NCBI RefSeq assembly: GCF_009882985.1
Contig: NZ_WTUZ01000040.1
Location: 186,001 to 250,000 of the forward strand
Direction: 5' to 3'
DNA from: Paenibacillus silvestris
GTDB taxonomy: Bacteria > Bacillota > Bacilli > Paenibacillales > NBRC-103111
DNA: 64,000 nucleotides
How positions within the stretch are numbered: the first letter of the stretch is position 1; every line of letters begins with the position of its first letter. The position numbers were made by a program, and so were the translations under genes. This document shows positions 1-7,756 of this stretch, in pieces. The notes under the pieces are model-generated. The model searched no databases and was not told the DNA's origin. It saw only the letters and a program-made list of their open reading frames with translations.

Positions 1-848
1 GCATCATCCGCGTAGTCCGAGTGCGGACGCAGTGCTATCAAGAGCAGCAAAACGAGTACCCCGAAGCTGGTGGACGCCATGACTGTCCACTTGCGAACAG
101 TCTTTTTCTTTTTAGTTATCGAAGATTCTGCATGAGAATAGGAAAGCGGCTTGCTCCTGTTGCCATCTAGTCCGAGCAGATCTCCCAGTTCCAGCTGAAA
201 TTCTTCTAGCGTACTTAACCCTTCATAAGCCTTGCAGGCTAATGCTACGGCACGTTGCTTTGTTACTTCAGCCAAATCAGCAAACAACAAACTCATCTCA
301 TACGAGTATGCACTCATAGAGGATGTAGGAATATCCGTTTTCGCTCCCAGTTGATAGAGAAGCAGAGCCAGCCCCGGTACGCCACGCCTGCCGTTCTTCC
401 CTTGTGTCCAACTATTCAGGATTCGCAGCTGTCCGTTAGCTTCGATCCAAAGATTTTCCGCGTCAACAGCATAATCCAATAGCTGGTTACTACGTGTTTT
501 TCGAATGGCCAGAGCCAGCTCATGAACATATGTGAGTGCTTTGTGCCCTGTTATCTCTAAATCGTTCAACCGATCGGACAAAGGCTTTCCCGATTCTACC
601 TGCAGCGCAGCATATAAAGTTCCGTCTTCCGTGCCGAAGTCCACAATTTGCATGACATGCTTGTTAGTCATCTGAGACGCTTCTTCCATCCAACGTAAAA
701 CCTCGTGGTTTGCTGTTTCATCACTTTCTTGAGAAGTATATAAAAGGACATCTCGTTTGGAGGATACCTCCTGCCCTCTAACGATCAGCCCATTCGACAT
801 TTGCTTAAGCGGTTTAACGATCATATATCGATCAACTAAGTTACCCAT
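1..848 (-). CDS. Kinase-like (probably pseudokinase) single-pass membrane protein, 5' part only
   Basis: The reading frame is open from an ATG at 848 to the left edge, giving 282 codons with no stop. AAGGGGG lies about 10 nt upstream of the ATG. The first ~230 residues look like a worn Hanks-type Ser/Thr kinase fold: an N-terminal stretch (MGNLVDRYMIVKPL) resembling the start of a kinase lobe, then a VLLYTSQE strand, but I see no HRD or DFG motif. A Lys-rich stop-transfer (TKKKKTVRK) precedes a hydrophobic segment (MASTSFGVLVLLLLIAL) at about residues 252-270. This predicts a cytoplasmic kinase-like domain, one membrane span and an extracellular part beyond the edge, as in PASTA-kinase-type proteins. 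The missing catalytic motifs suggest a pseudokinase. The C-terminal domain cannot be seen, so the family is inferred. Confidence 0.7.
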   Translation of the reverse strand, partial: MGNLVDRYMIVKPLKQMSNGLIVRGQEVSSKRDVLLYTSQESDETANHEVLRWMEEASQMTNKHVMQIVDFGTEDGTLYAALQVESGKPLSDRLNDLEITGHKALTYVHELALAIRKTRSNQLLDYAVDAENLWIEANGQLRILNSWTQGKNGRRGVPGLALLLYQLGAKTDIPTSSMSAYSYEMSLLFADLAEVTKQRAVALACKAYEGLSTLEEFQLELGDLLGLDGNRSKPLSYSHAESSITKKKKTVRKWTVMASTSFGVLVLLLLIALRPHSDYADD

Positions 849-1003
849 GGACGCTTTCCCCCTTATAGGTATAGGTTATTCGCCAACTGTCTATTTTTTA
901 AGTCACAATTGGTCGTAATTCCCAACAAGGGAGTGCACTTAAAGTGCGAGAGAAAGAGAAGAAAATTTTCTCATAAAATCCACTATTTTCGGGAAATGTA
1001 TAG

Positions 1004-1017
1004 GTGATTTAAATTAC
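1004..1017. promoter_or_regulatory. Possible OhrR/MarR-type operator upstream of ohr
   Basis: GTGATTTAAATTAC is an imperfect inverted repeat (one mismatch per arm) 25 nt upstream of the ohr start. It resembles the AT-rich palindromes bound by OhrR. A second perfect palindrome, GCACTTAAAGTGC, lies at 935-947. No ohrR gene is adjacent, so assignment is tentative. Confidence 0.3.
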
Positions 1018-1042
1018 ATATGGAATTAAGGAGCTAATCATC

Positions 1043-1462
1043 ATGCAAAGCTTATACACAGGTACGGTAACAGCAGTTGGAGGAAGAAGCGGAAGAGTGG
1101 TTTCTTCCGATCAAGTCATCGCACTTGATCTCAAAACGCCTACAGGGCTCGGGGGTCCAGGCGGTCATGGCACGAATCCGGAGCAGCTTTTTGCAGCGGG
1201 ATATTCGGCTTGTTTCGATGGTGCACTGAATCTGGCGATTCGTCAAAAAGGCATCAAGGCAGAGGGCACACAAGTTACTGCCCACGTCACCATTAACAAA
1301 ACAGACGACGGCGGTTTCCAATTATCCGCGGAACTCGATGTGACGGTTGACGGGGTGACTCCTGAAGTAGCCAGAGAACTTGCCGAAGCAGCACACCAAA
1401 TATGCCCGTACTCCAAAGCAACAAGGGGCAACATTGATGTGAAGTTCAATATCGTTGAATAA
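1043..1462 (+). CDS. ohr: Organic hydroperoxide resistance protein (Ohr/OsmC family)
   Basis: A cytoplasmic thiol peroxidase that reduces organic and lipid hydroperoxides using lipoyl or dihydrolipoamide-type donors. The 139-residue length is normal for Ohr. The two redox cysteines are visible: Cys57 in YSACFDGAL (peroxidatic) and Cys121 in HQICPYSKA (resolving). Arg18 (GRSGRVV) and Glu47 (NPEQLF) correspond to the conserved active-site Arg and Glu. The ICPYSKATRGN C-terminus separates Ohr from OsmC. AAGGAG at 1028-1033 sets the start. The gene stands alone and ends at a strong hairpin. Ohr is commonly repressed by OhrR, but no ohrR is nearby; only a candidate palindrome lies upstream. Confidence 0.95.
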   Translation: MQSLYTGTVTAVGGRSGRVVSSDQVIALDLKTPTGLGGPGGHGTNPEQLFAAGYSACFDGALNLAIRQKGIKAEGTQVTAHVTINKTDDGGFQLSAELDVTVDGVTPEVARELAEAAHQICPYSKATRGNIDVKFNIVE

Positions 1463-1518
1463 AACATCAGATTGTGCATTCTCAGGGAAATAGCGGACTG
1501 TAGTTCACTAAATGCCAG

Positions 1519-1555
1519 AAAGACCCACAGCTCATAGCTGTGGGTTTTCGTTTTA
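1519..1555. terminator. Bidirectional intrinsic terminator between ohr and the convergent hydrolase gene
   Basis: A perfect 10-bp stem (ACCCACAGCT / AGCTGTGGGT) with a 3-nt CAT loop is followed by TTTTCGTTTT on the plus strand. AAAG on the other side offers a weaker T run for the minus strand. Confidence 0.9.
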
Positions 1556-1585
1556 TGCTATATTCTTACCCCTTGAATACCCGGC

Positions 1586-2749
1586 TCACTCCATCGCTCC
1601 ATAAACAACAGCCCGCAACCGCGGATGAATGAACGGCTCACGACTCGGCAGCAGCTGCTGCATGTATACGATAGAAAGCTCTTCTTTGGGGTCAATTAAC
1701 AAGTACGATCCCGCCATACCCGCCCAACCGAATTCACCGATCGAACCATTGTTCCCACCAGCCGCAGGATCAAGCAAAACGCGAACGCCAAGGCCATAGC
1801 CATAACCGCTCATTTGAGACCAGTCGAAATCCCGGAGCTGCTGATCATTCAAATGATTCGTCGCCATCAATTGAACGGTTTTGCGGCTTAGGATTCGGGT
1901 CCCGTTCAATTCGCCGCCATTGGCCAGAACTTGCGCAAACTTGCTGTAATCCCCGATCGTCGAGAGCAGTCCAGCTCCTCCGCTTTCTAGCTGACAGTCT
2001 GGCTGATAACAGGAATCCAGTCTAGTGTTAGGCGACATGGTGCCATCAGCCGCACAATCATACATCGTGCAGAGACGGTCACGCTGGTCTTCTCGTATGC
2101 GGAAGGACGTGTCCTTCATTCCGAGCGGCTCAAAGATTTCCTTTTCCAGAAAATCGCCAAACTTCTGGCCTGATAGCACTTCAATCAATGCGGCAAGAAC
2201 ATCATGACTCATCCCGTATTTCCAGCGAGTGCCAGGCTCAAATGCAAGCGGTACGGAAGCAATCGCTTTGACCGCCGTTTGCGTATCCATGGTCTCGGTT
2301 GCTCTTTCCATTTTCGCGCGCGTCTGACGTTCGGTTTCGTTCCCATCTCCGCCATATGTAATTCCCGAGGTCATCATAAATAGATCTTTGATTCGGATCG
2401 GGGCTCCCGCTGGGACCAGTGTCTTTATTCCGAAATCGTTATACTTGTACACCTGCGGGTTCTGAAACTCCGGCAAATAATCACCCAGTGGGTCATTCAG
2501 TAGATAGAGACCCTTTTCATAAAGCATAAGAGCTGCTACACAAGTCACTACTTTGGTCATGGAATAAATCCTGTAGATCGTGTCAAGATTGATCGCTTGC
2601 TTCTTTTCCAAATCCGCATAGCCCAGAGCTTCCTGGTAGATCACTTCTCCCCGGTGCATGACGGTACAAGCGCAGCCAGCTGGCCCTTTCTCCATAAAGC
2701 TCTTCAACAGCGGAGTCAACCGCTCGCCTAATCGATCGTTTCTACCCAC
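1586..2749 (-). CDS. Serine hydrolase of the beta-lactamase class C / esterase family
   Basis: A penicillin-binding-protein-fold serine hydrolase; family members act as esterases, D-amino-acid peptidases or lactonases, and the substrate cannot be read from sequence. The catalytic SxxK tetrad is Ser63-Met-Thr-Lys66 in YRIYSMTKVVT. The second motif (Tyr, usually YxN) is the tyrosine at 178 in RWKYGMSHD. The third motif appears as GWAGMAG near the C-terminus, in place of HTG, as in esterase-like members. The 387-residue length is typical. No signal peptide is visible, so it is probably cytoplasmic. The start is GTG with GAGAGGAG about 10 nt upstream. It stands alone, convergent with ohr. Confidence 0.85.
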   Translation of the reverse strand: MGRNDRLGERLTPLLKSFMEKGPAGCACTVMHRGEVIYQEALGYADLEKKQAINLDTIYRIYSMTKVVTCVAALMLYEKGLYLLNDPLGDYLPEFQNPQVYKYNDFGIKTLVPAGAPIRIKDLFMMTSGITYGGDGNETERQTRAKMERATETMDTQTAVKAIASVPLAFEPGTRWKYGMSHDVLAALIEVLSGQKFGDFLEKEIFEPLGMKDTSFRIREDQRDRLCTMYDCAADGTMSPNTRLDSCYQPDCQLESGGAGLLSTIGDYSKFAQVLANGGELNGTRILSRKTVQLMATNHLNDQQLRDFDWSQMSGYGYGLGVRVLLDPAAGGNNGSIGEFGWAGMAGSYLLIDPKEELSIVYMQQLLPSREPFIHPRLRAVVYGAME

Positions 2750-2821
2750 AGTTACAGCTCTCCTCTCGGAAACGTTTTCATCTCCTATTATAACGGAATA
2801 GCAGCGTGTTGTCCCATGTGG

Positions 2822-3199
2822 TTATCTATGAAGCGTTTTTTCTCTTTCAGCGATGGTCATCTCATACCTTGTAATTTTATCATCTAGCCGTTCCAACACA
2901 TTCTTCATGTCTTCCATTCTGCTTCTGAGTTCTTTACGCTGTTCAACTAGGAGATCTTTCCTAGCCCCCTTGGTCTCATCCCCTTGCTGAAACAACCCTA
3001 CATACTCGATCAAAACTTCAACAGGAAGACCAACGCCTCGCATACATTTAATAAATTCAACCCATCTGCAATCTTCTTCCGTATAATCCCTAATTCCGCT
3101 TTTAGTCCGATTCACCCGTGGAATGAGTCCGATTCGTTCATAATAGCGAAGTGTATCTTGTGACAAATCAAACTTTTCACTTGCTTCGGCTATGAACAT
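2822..3199 (-). CDS. MerR-family transcriptional regulator (AdhR-like)
   Basis: A small MerR regulator of 125 residues. The N-terminal winged helix-turn-helix has the expected signature (FDLSQDTLRYYERIGLIPRV, residues 10-29). A C-terminal coiled-coil dimerisation helix follows (residues 75-125, rich in Glu, Arg and Lys). It has no metal-binding cysteines, which fits the thiol-poor NmlR/AdhR branch that responds to aldehydes or electrophiles. It is the second gene of an operon with an aldo/keto reductase 31 bp upstream. The operon promoter carries the perfect palindrome expected for a MerR protein, so it probably activates its own operon together with the reductase. Confidence 0.9.
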   Translation of the reverse strand: MFIAEASEKFDLSQDTLRYYERIGLIPRVNRTKSGIRDYTEEDCRWVEFIKCMRGVGLPVEVLIEYVGLFQQGDETKGARKDLLVEQRKELRSRMEDMKNVLERLDDKITRYEMTIAEREKTLHR

Positions 3200-3230
3200 G
3201 CTAATCCCCCATTATCCTTCGTATCTTCAA

Positions 3231-4211
3231 TCAAACTGCACCAATAACAGCGTGAGGTACATACGGCTCTTCCAGCGAGGCAATTTCTTCGCGCGATAAC
3301 GAGATCGATAGGGCAGCTGCTGCGTCTTCAAGATTAGACATTTTCGTAGCACCAATAATAGGCGCAGTTACTGGCTCTTTTTGCAACAACCAAGCAAGAG
3401 CGATTTGAGCTCGAGGGACACCGTGCTGTTCTGCAATTGCCGCAACACGCTCAACAATTAAGTGATCCGCATTTGCCGTCGCATCATATTTCGTTTTCTG
3501 AACTTGATCGGTTTCAGAACGATGTGTCGATTCCGACCAATCACGTGTCAATCGACCTGAAGCAAGCGGGCTATATGGAATCACACCAATTTTTTCTTCT
3601 TTACAAAGCGGCAGCATCTCCCTCTCCTCTTCACGATAGATCAGGTTCAAATGGTTCTGCATGGATACAAACCGAGTCCATCCATTTTTCTCAGCCGTAT
3701 GTAAGGCCTTAAGGAATTGCCAGGCGTACATTGCAGAAGCACCAATATATCTTGCCTTCCCAGCTTTAACTACGTCATGCATAGCTTCCATCGTCTCTTC
3801 TATTGGCGTATGGTAATCCCAACGATGAATCTGGTACAGGTCAACATAATCTGTTCCCAATCGCTTAAGGCTCTTATCAATCTCACTCATGATGGCTTTT
3901 CTGGAAAGACCAGCACCATTAGGCCCTTGGTGCATACGGAAATGAACCTTGGTCGCAAGGACAATTTCATCGCGATTCGCATAATCTTTCAGAGCTCGTC
4001 CAACAATCTCCTCGCTGGTTCCATCTGAATAGACATTCGCCGTATCAAAAAAATTAATGCCGAGCTCCAGCGCTCTTTGGATAATCGGGCGACTATGCTC
4101 TTCATCAAGCACCCATGGGTGAACCCACCGTTCAGCTACACCAAAGCTCATACAGCCCAGGCAAATCCGTGATACATCCAATCCTGTATTTCCAAGCTTC
4201 ACATATTCCAT
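3231..4211 (-). CDS. Aldo/keto reductase
   Basis: An NADPH-dependent carbonyl reductase with the AKR (alpha/beta)8 barrel. The catalytic tetrad is visible; counted from the upstream TTG it is Asp63 (FFDTANVYS), Tyr68, Lys95 (LATKVHF) and His136 (QIHRWD). I place the start at the ATG at 4211 (MEYVKLGNTGL), because GAGG lies about 8 nt upstream. The frame can be read from a TTG at 4232, but that adds seven residues unlike the family. Length from the ATG is 326 residues. Downstream, 31 bp away, is a MerR regulator, and upstream is a MerR-type promoter. The set looks like an aldehyde- or electrophile-inducible detoxification operon. Confidence 0.93.
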   Translation of the reverse strand: MEYVKLGNTGLDVSRICLGCMSFGVAERWVHPWVLDEEHSRPIIQRALELGINFFDTANVYSDGTSEEIVGRALKDYANRDEIVLATKVHFRMHQGPNGAGLSRKAIMSEIDKSLKRLGTDYVDLYQIHRWDYHTPIEETMEAMHDVVKAGKARYIGASAMYAWQFLKALHTAEKNGWTRFVSMQNHLNLIYREEEREMLPLCKEEKIGVIPYSPLASGRLTRDWSESTHRSETDQVQKTKYDATANADHLIVERVAAIAEQHGVPRAQIALAWLLQKEPVTAPIIGATKMSNLEDAAAALSISLSREEIASLEEPYVPHAVIGAV

Positions 4212-4257
4212 AGAATTGTTCCTCACTTTCAAATATCATTTCGGTTCCTGCAAAACT

Positions 4258-4288
4258 AGTGTACTTCTTGGAGTTAACTCCAAGTCAA
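4258..4288 (-). promoter_or_regulatory. MerR-type promoter with operator palindrome in a 19-bp spacer
   Basis: On the minus strand, -35 TTGACT (4283-4288) and -10 TACACT (4258-4263) are separated by 19 bp, the over-long spacing that MerR activators correct by untwisting DNA. The 18-bp perfect palindrome CTTGGAGTTAACTCCAAG (4267-4284) fills the spacer and overlaps the -35. It drives the reductase-merR operon. Confidence 0.85.
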
Positions 4289-4331
4289 GCCCATAATTTG
4301 ACCCCGCTCCGTTATCTCTTCGATGAATTCC

Positions 4332-4363
4332 ACAAAAAGACCCACAGCAAGAGGCTGAGGGTC
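4332..4363 (-). terminator. Intrinsic terminator after the acetyltransferase gene
   Basis: Minus-strand stem GACCCTCAGC / GCTGTGGGTC (one mismatch), loop CTCTT, then TTTTT. Confidence 0.85.
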
Positions 4364-4375
4364 ATCTCACAAGGA

Positions 4376-4918
4376 CTAGATATCCTCGGACGGATTAATA
4401 ATAGCTAGAACCTGATGGTCTTCCCACACGCCGTTGATCTTCACATTACTGCGAGAAATACCTTCTTTGTGGAAGCCCGCCTTCTCTAGCACGCGGATTG
4501 AACCCGGATTCTTCGGGGAAGCTTCCCCGACGATCCGGTGAAGCCTCAATTCTTCGAAAGCATACCGCACCACCTGTTTCACTGCTTCCGTCATATAACC
4601 CTTGCCATTAGCCGCCTGGTCCAGATTGTATCCAATCATGCAGCTCTGAAGCGGTCCCCTTACGACATACGTCAGTCCGATGGTCCCGACAATCTGCTCA
4701 TCTTCGGTTTGACATACGACGAAGGAATATTTCCGATCCTCCATGCGATCGGCCCTACTTTTGTTTATCCATTGGAGCTGCTGCTCCTCTGTGTAATAGT
4801 CATCAGAATTGCTTGGAGAAAATTTCTCGAAAAAGGCCCTATTGCGTTTGTTCATTGCAATCATCTGTGCAATGTCATTTTCTTCAGGGAAACGAACATA
4901 GACTTGTGGTTGAGACAT
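4376..4918 (-). CDS. GNAT-family N-acetyltransferase (RimJ/RimL-like)
   Basis: An acetyl-CoA-dependent acetyltransferase of about 180 residues. The acetyl-CoA pyrophosphate loop (motif A) is visible as QAANGKGYMTEAVK. The following RLHRIVGEASPKNPGSIRVLEKAGF is the RimJ/RimL type of motif B, seen in enzymes that acetylate protein N-termini, antibiotics or small amines. The substrate is unknown. I chose the second Met (VQMSQPQ) as start because AGAGG is 9 nt upstream of it but directly abuts the first ATG. It is followed by its own terminator and appears monocistronic. Confidence 0.85.
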   Translation of the reverse strand: MSQPQVYVRFPEENDIAQMIAMNKRNRAFFEKFSPSNSDDYYTEEQQLQWINKSRADRMEDRKYSFVVCQTEDEQIVGTIGLTYVVRGPLQSCMIGYNLDQAANGKGYMTEAVKQVVRYAFEELRLHRIVGEASPKNPGSIRVLEKAGFHKEGISRSNVKINGVWEDHQVLAIINPSEDI

Positions 4919-4958
4919 TTGGACCATCCTCTAATACGATTATTTTGGTTGTTAGTCA

Positions 4959-5777
4959 CTACATTTTTTTGTGAGCAGTAACGATTGGTTGGTAATAACC
5001 TGTTTCTGCGGGCATATGCCATTCGATCTCTGAAAATCCTGCCTCAATCAAAATACGGCTAAATTCCTCTCGCAGCAAAGCTCTGTATCTCGTTTTATTA
5101 TGCTTAGTTTTCCATTCTCCGTCAATTTCTTGCATAATGAAGTGATTAGTCAGATAGATATTCGACGTCTCTTCCCAATCCCAAACCTGAAATATCATGC
5201 GTTTACCCTGATCAAAAATACGCGGCTCAGTCGCTTTCGGCTTTGATTTCACCAATTCATCATAATCCCTTAATGTAACTACAAGAATACCTTCATTGTG
5301 AAGTTTGGCGTACATATTGCTGGCAGCTTTCCGTAAATCTTCATCCGTGAGTAGGTGAGGGATTGCGTTATCGGCTGAAAGAACGACGTCATAAAGACCT
5401 GACACGTCTTTCGCCAATGATCGAAAATCAGCTACACCAACGTTTAATTCAATCCCGAGTGAGGCTGCCTCTTTCTTGGCTCTTGCAACGGATGCTGGAC
5501 TTAGGTCTGTCGCTGTAACTTTGAACCCGTGTTTAGCCAAACCTATGGCCTGTGTGCCAATCCCGCACGAACAATCCAATAACGTCGTTGCCTCGGTAGA
5601 CGGATTCGTTAATTTTGAACGAATGATACGGCTTAATGTTTCGCCTTGCCATGAGATGGCTCGCGTCCATTCCTCGAAAATAAGATGATAGTCTTCTGCA
5701 AGATGATCATAAAAGGTTAATACGGATTCCTCCATTGCGCTCACCTCAGTATTTATTTGGAAAAGGAGGCTATTCAT
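4959..5777 (-). CDS. Class I SAM-dependent methyltransferase
   Basis: A Rossmann-fold methyltransferase. SAM-binding motif I is LLDCSCGIGTQAIGLA (about residues 66-81). The acidic residue at the end of strand beta2 is Asp91 in TATDLSP. ADF after beta3 and the DVVLSADNAIPHL motif after beta4 complete the SAM pocket. The C-terminal strand region (RYRALLREEFSRILIEAGF) is typical of small-molecule methyltransferases. The substrate cannot be assigned. Two starts are possible: ATG 5777 with AGAAGG 7 nt upstream, and ATG 5735 (MEESVLTFYDH) with GAGGTGA 7 nt upstream. The second gives the more family-like N-terminus. Confidence 0.85.
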   Translation of the reverse strand: MNSLLFQINTEVSAMEESVLTFYDHLAEDYHLIFEEWTRAISWQGETLSRIIRSKLTNPSTEATTLLDCSCGIGTQAIGLAKHGFKVTATDLSPASVARAKKEAASLGIELNVGVADFRSLAKDVSGLYDVVLSADNAIPHLLTDEDLRKAASNMYAKLHNEGILVVTLRDYDELVKSKPKATEPRIFDQGKRMIFQVWDWEETSNIYLTNHFIMQEIDGEWKTKHNKTRYRALLREEFSRILIEAGFSEIEWHMPAETGYYQPIVTAHKKM

Positions 5778-5836
5778 CCTTCATCCTTCTTATCTTTCTC
5801 TCATTCTACATAATAAGAAGCATTCCTTCTGCATGC

Positions 5837-5865
5837 AAAAAAAGCCACCCCTAATTTCTGGCAGC
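5837..5865 (-). terminator. Intrinsic terminator of the first CUT1 transporter operon
   Basis: Minus-strand stem GCTGCC / GGTGGC (two G-U pairs) followed by seven T. Confidence 0.65.
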
Positions 5866-5904
5866 CTTTACATAAGTCATATGGTGATCTATCGACAGAA
5901 TTGC

Positions 5905-6777
5905 TTAGCCTTTCACAGAACCTGAAGTAATTCCATCGATAAATTTCCTTTGGAAAAGAATATAGATGACGATAATTGGTACAATGGCAATGGATACACC
6001 GGCTGCAATTAAAGACTGATTGGACGTGTACTCCCCGAAAAAATACATCATGCCAAGAGGCAGTGTCCGGTAAGCATCATCATATACAAAGAGCAGCGGA
6101 AGCAAGAAATCATTCCACGACCACATGAATTCAAATACCAGTAATGAGGTTAGCGCAGGTATCGTGAGCGGAAGCATAATGTGCAGATAGGATGTGAAGT
6201 TATTACATCCATCTATTTTCGAAGCATCCATCAGTTCATCCGGTAAATCTCGGAAAAACGTCCGCATCATAAAAATGGCAAATGGCATCGCAAGTCCCAA
6301 GCTTGGCAGAATTAATGCCCAATAGGTATTAATAAGATCCAATCGCTGCATCGTGTAATAAAGTGGAATGACCATCGCTTGAATAGGCACCATCATCCCA
6401 AATAAGAAGAAGAAAAACAACGCATCACGGCCTGGAAATTTTAATTTCCCGAAACCGAAGCCTGCTAATGAAGCTAAAACAAGGATAAAAAACACACGAG
6501 GAATAGCCACAATGACACTATTTACCAAATACTGTCCCATTTTCCCTACGCTCCACGCTTCCGAGAAGTTAGCGAAGGTCAAATGGTTAGGCAGCGCAAA
6601 CAGATTCGTATTTAACTCATTAACTGGCTTAAGTGCAGCTAGAAGAATCCAGATGACTGGCATAATGGATATAAGCAGAAACGTGACTAGAACCAAATAG
6701 GTCAATATTTGTTTCACATAGCGAGAGGAGCTGGGGCTACTAAGAGCCGCTCCATGAATTTCGATTGTCCCCTTCAT
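5905..6777 (-). CDS. CUT1 sugar ABC transporter permease, MalG type
   Basis: An inner-membrane permease with six predicted spans. The C-terminal EAA loop, the docking site for the ATPase, reads ELMDASKIDGCNNFTSYLHI, with the conserved DG and the LPLTIPALTS continuation. The C-terminus FIDGITSGSVKG is the MalG/AraQ/YesQ signature. I place the start at the ATG at 6777 (MKGTIEIHG) because GAGGGGGG lies 8 nt upstream. It follows the MalF-type permease gene by 17 bp and ends at a terminator. With its partner and the binding protein it forms one importer; the ATPase is not encoded here. Confidence 0.93.
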   Translation of the reverse strand: MKGTIEIHGAALSSPSSSRYVKQILTYLVLVTFLLISIMPVIWILLAALKPVNELNTNLFALPNHLTFANFSEAWSVGKMGQYLVNSVIVAIPRVFFILVLASLAGFGFGKLKFPGRDALFFFFLFGMMVPIQAMVIPLYYTMQRLDLINTYWALILPSLGLAMPFAIFMMRTFFRDLPDELMDASKIDGCNNFTSYLHIMLPLTIPALTSLLVFEFMWSWNDFLLPLLFVYDDAYRTLPLGMMYFFGEYTSNQSLIAAGVSIAIVPIIVIYILFQRKFIDGITSGSVKG

Positions 6778-6794
6778 GATGTCCCCCCTCATCT

Positions 6795-7676
6795 CTAATC
6801 ATTTCTTTCCGCAAAACGCATATAAACGATGGAACAAGAGGCAATAATGAGCGCCAAAGTTATCGAAATAGCGGCTCCATACCCCACCTCGTTTAAGCGA
6901 AAAGCGCTATCAAACATATAGGTAGAGATGACTTCCGAGGAATGAAAAGGTCCGCCTTTCGTCATCATATAAATGATATCGAACACCTTAAATGAACCGA
7001 TTAGCGAATTTAAAACCAACAAAGTAATTGTGCTCTTTAATAATGGAATCGTCACTTGAACAAATGTTTGAAGGACGGAGGCTCCTTCGATTTTTGCAAC
7101 TTCATAATAACTTTTATCAATCCCCTGCATCGCTGCCATAAAAATGACCATGCAAAAACCATAATACGTCCAACTCCCAGCTGTCGTAAGAGCAGGCATG
7201 ACCGTGTGCTCATTGCCTAGCCAATCCAAAGCCAAGCGGCTTAACCCTATTTTTTCTAAAGTGATATTGATAAAACCAAAGCTTGGATGATAAATCCAGT
7301 TCCACACAATCCCTACTGCAATCAAGGAGATAATGGTCGGCATAAAATAGGTAACTCGAAACACAATGGCACCTCGGATACCTTTGGAAAGGACCAAAAT
7401 AGCCAAGATTAATCCGATAAATAAAGGGATCGTCACCGAACAGGCAATCCAAAACAAATTGTTTCCAAGTGCTTTCCAAAAGATAGGATCATGCAGTAAG
7501 CGTACATAATTATCCAATCCAATGAAGTTCATAACAGGACTAGCGCCATCCCAATCAAATAAGCTATATTGCGCCGTCTGAAAGATGGGCACGATCAAAA
7601 ACAGGACATAAAAAGTGAAAGCCGGTAAAATAAATAGCAAAGCGCTAAATGGTTTTATTCTAGTGAAGATGCTCAT
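6795..7676 (-). CDS. CUT1 sugar ABC transporter permease, MalF/UgpA type
   Basis: An inner-membrane permease of 293 residues with six predicted spans and the binding-protein-dependent transport signature EVAKIEGASVLQTFVQVTIPLL (EAA loop). FYVLFLIVPIFQTAQYSLFDWDG at the N-terminus is typical of the MalF/UgpA group in Gram-positives, which lack the large MalF periplasmic loop. It lies between the binding-protein gene (80 bp upstream) and the second permease (17 bp downstream), so the three form a CUT1 importer for an oligo- or monosaccharide. Confidence 0.93.
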   Translation of the reverse strand: MSIFTRIKPFSALLFILPAFTFYVLFLIVPIFQTAQYSLFDWDGASPVMNFIGLDNYVRLLHDPIFWKALGNNLFWIACSVTIPLFIGLILAILVLSKGIRGAIVFRVTYFMPTIISLIAVGIVWNWIYHPSFGFINITLEKIGLSRLALDWLGNEHTVMPALTTAGSWTYYGFCMVIFMAAMQGIDKSYYEVAKIEGASVLQTFVQVTIPLLKSTITLLVLNSLIGSFKVFDIIYMMTKGGPFHSSEVISTYMFDSAFRLNEVGYGAAISITLALIIASCSIVYMRFAERND

Positions 7677-7756
7677 CTGTACACCCCCTGATTCTGTAAG
7701 CTACGGAAGGCGCAGAGAAAGGGCTAATCGCCCTATCTCCTTGCTTTTATCTAACT

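Noticed and set aside
255..482. 75-residue plus-strand frame at the left edge
   Set aside because: It lies inside the long minus-strand kinase-like frame, has no ribosome binding site and no family signature.
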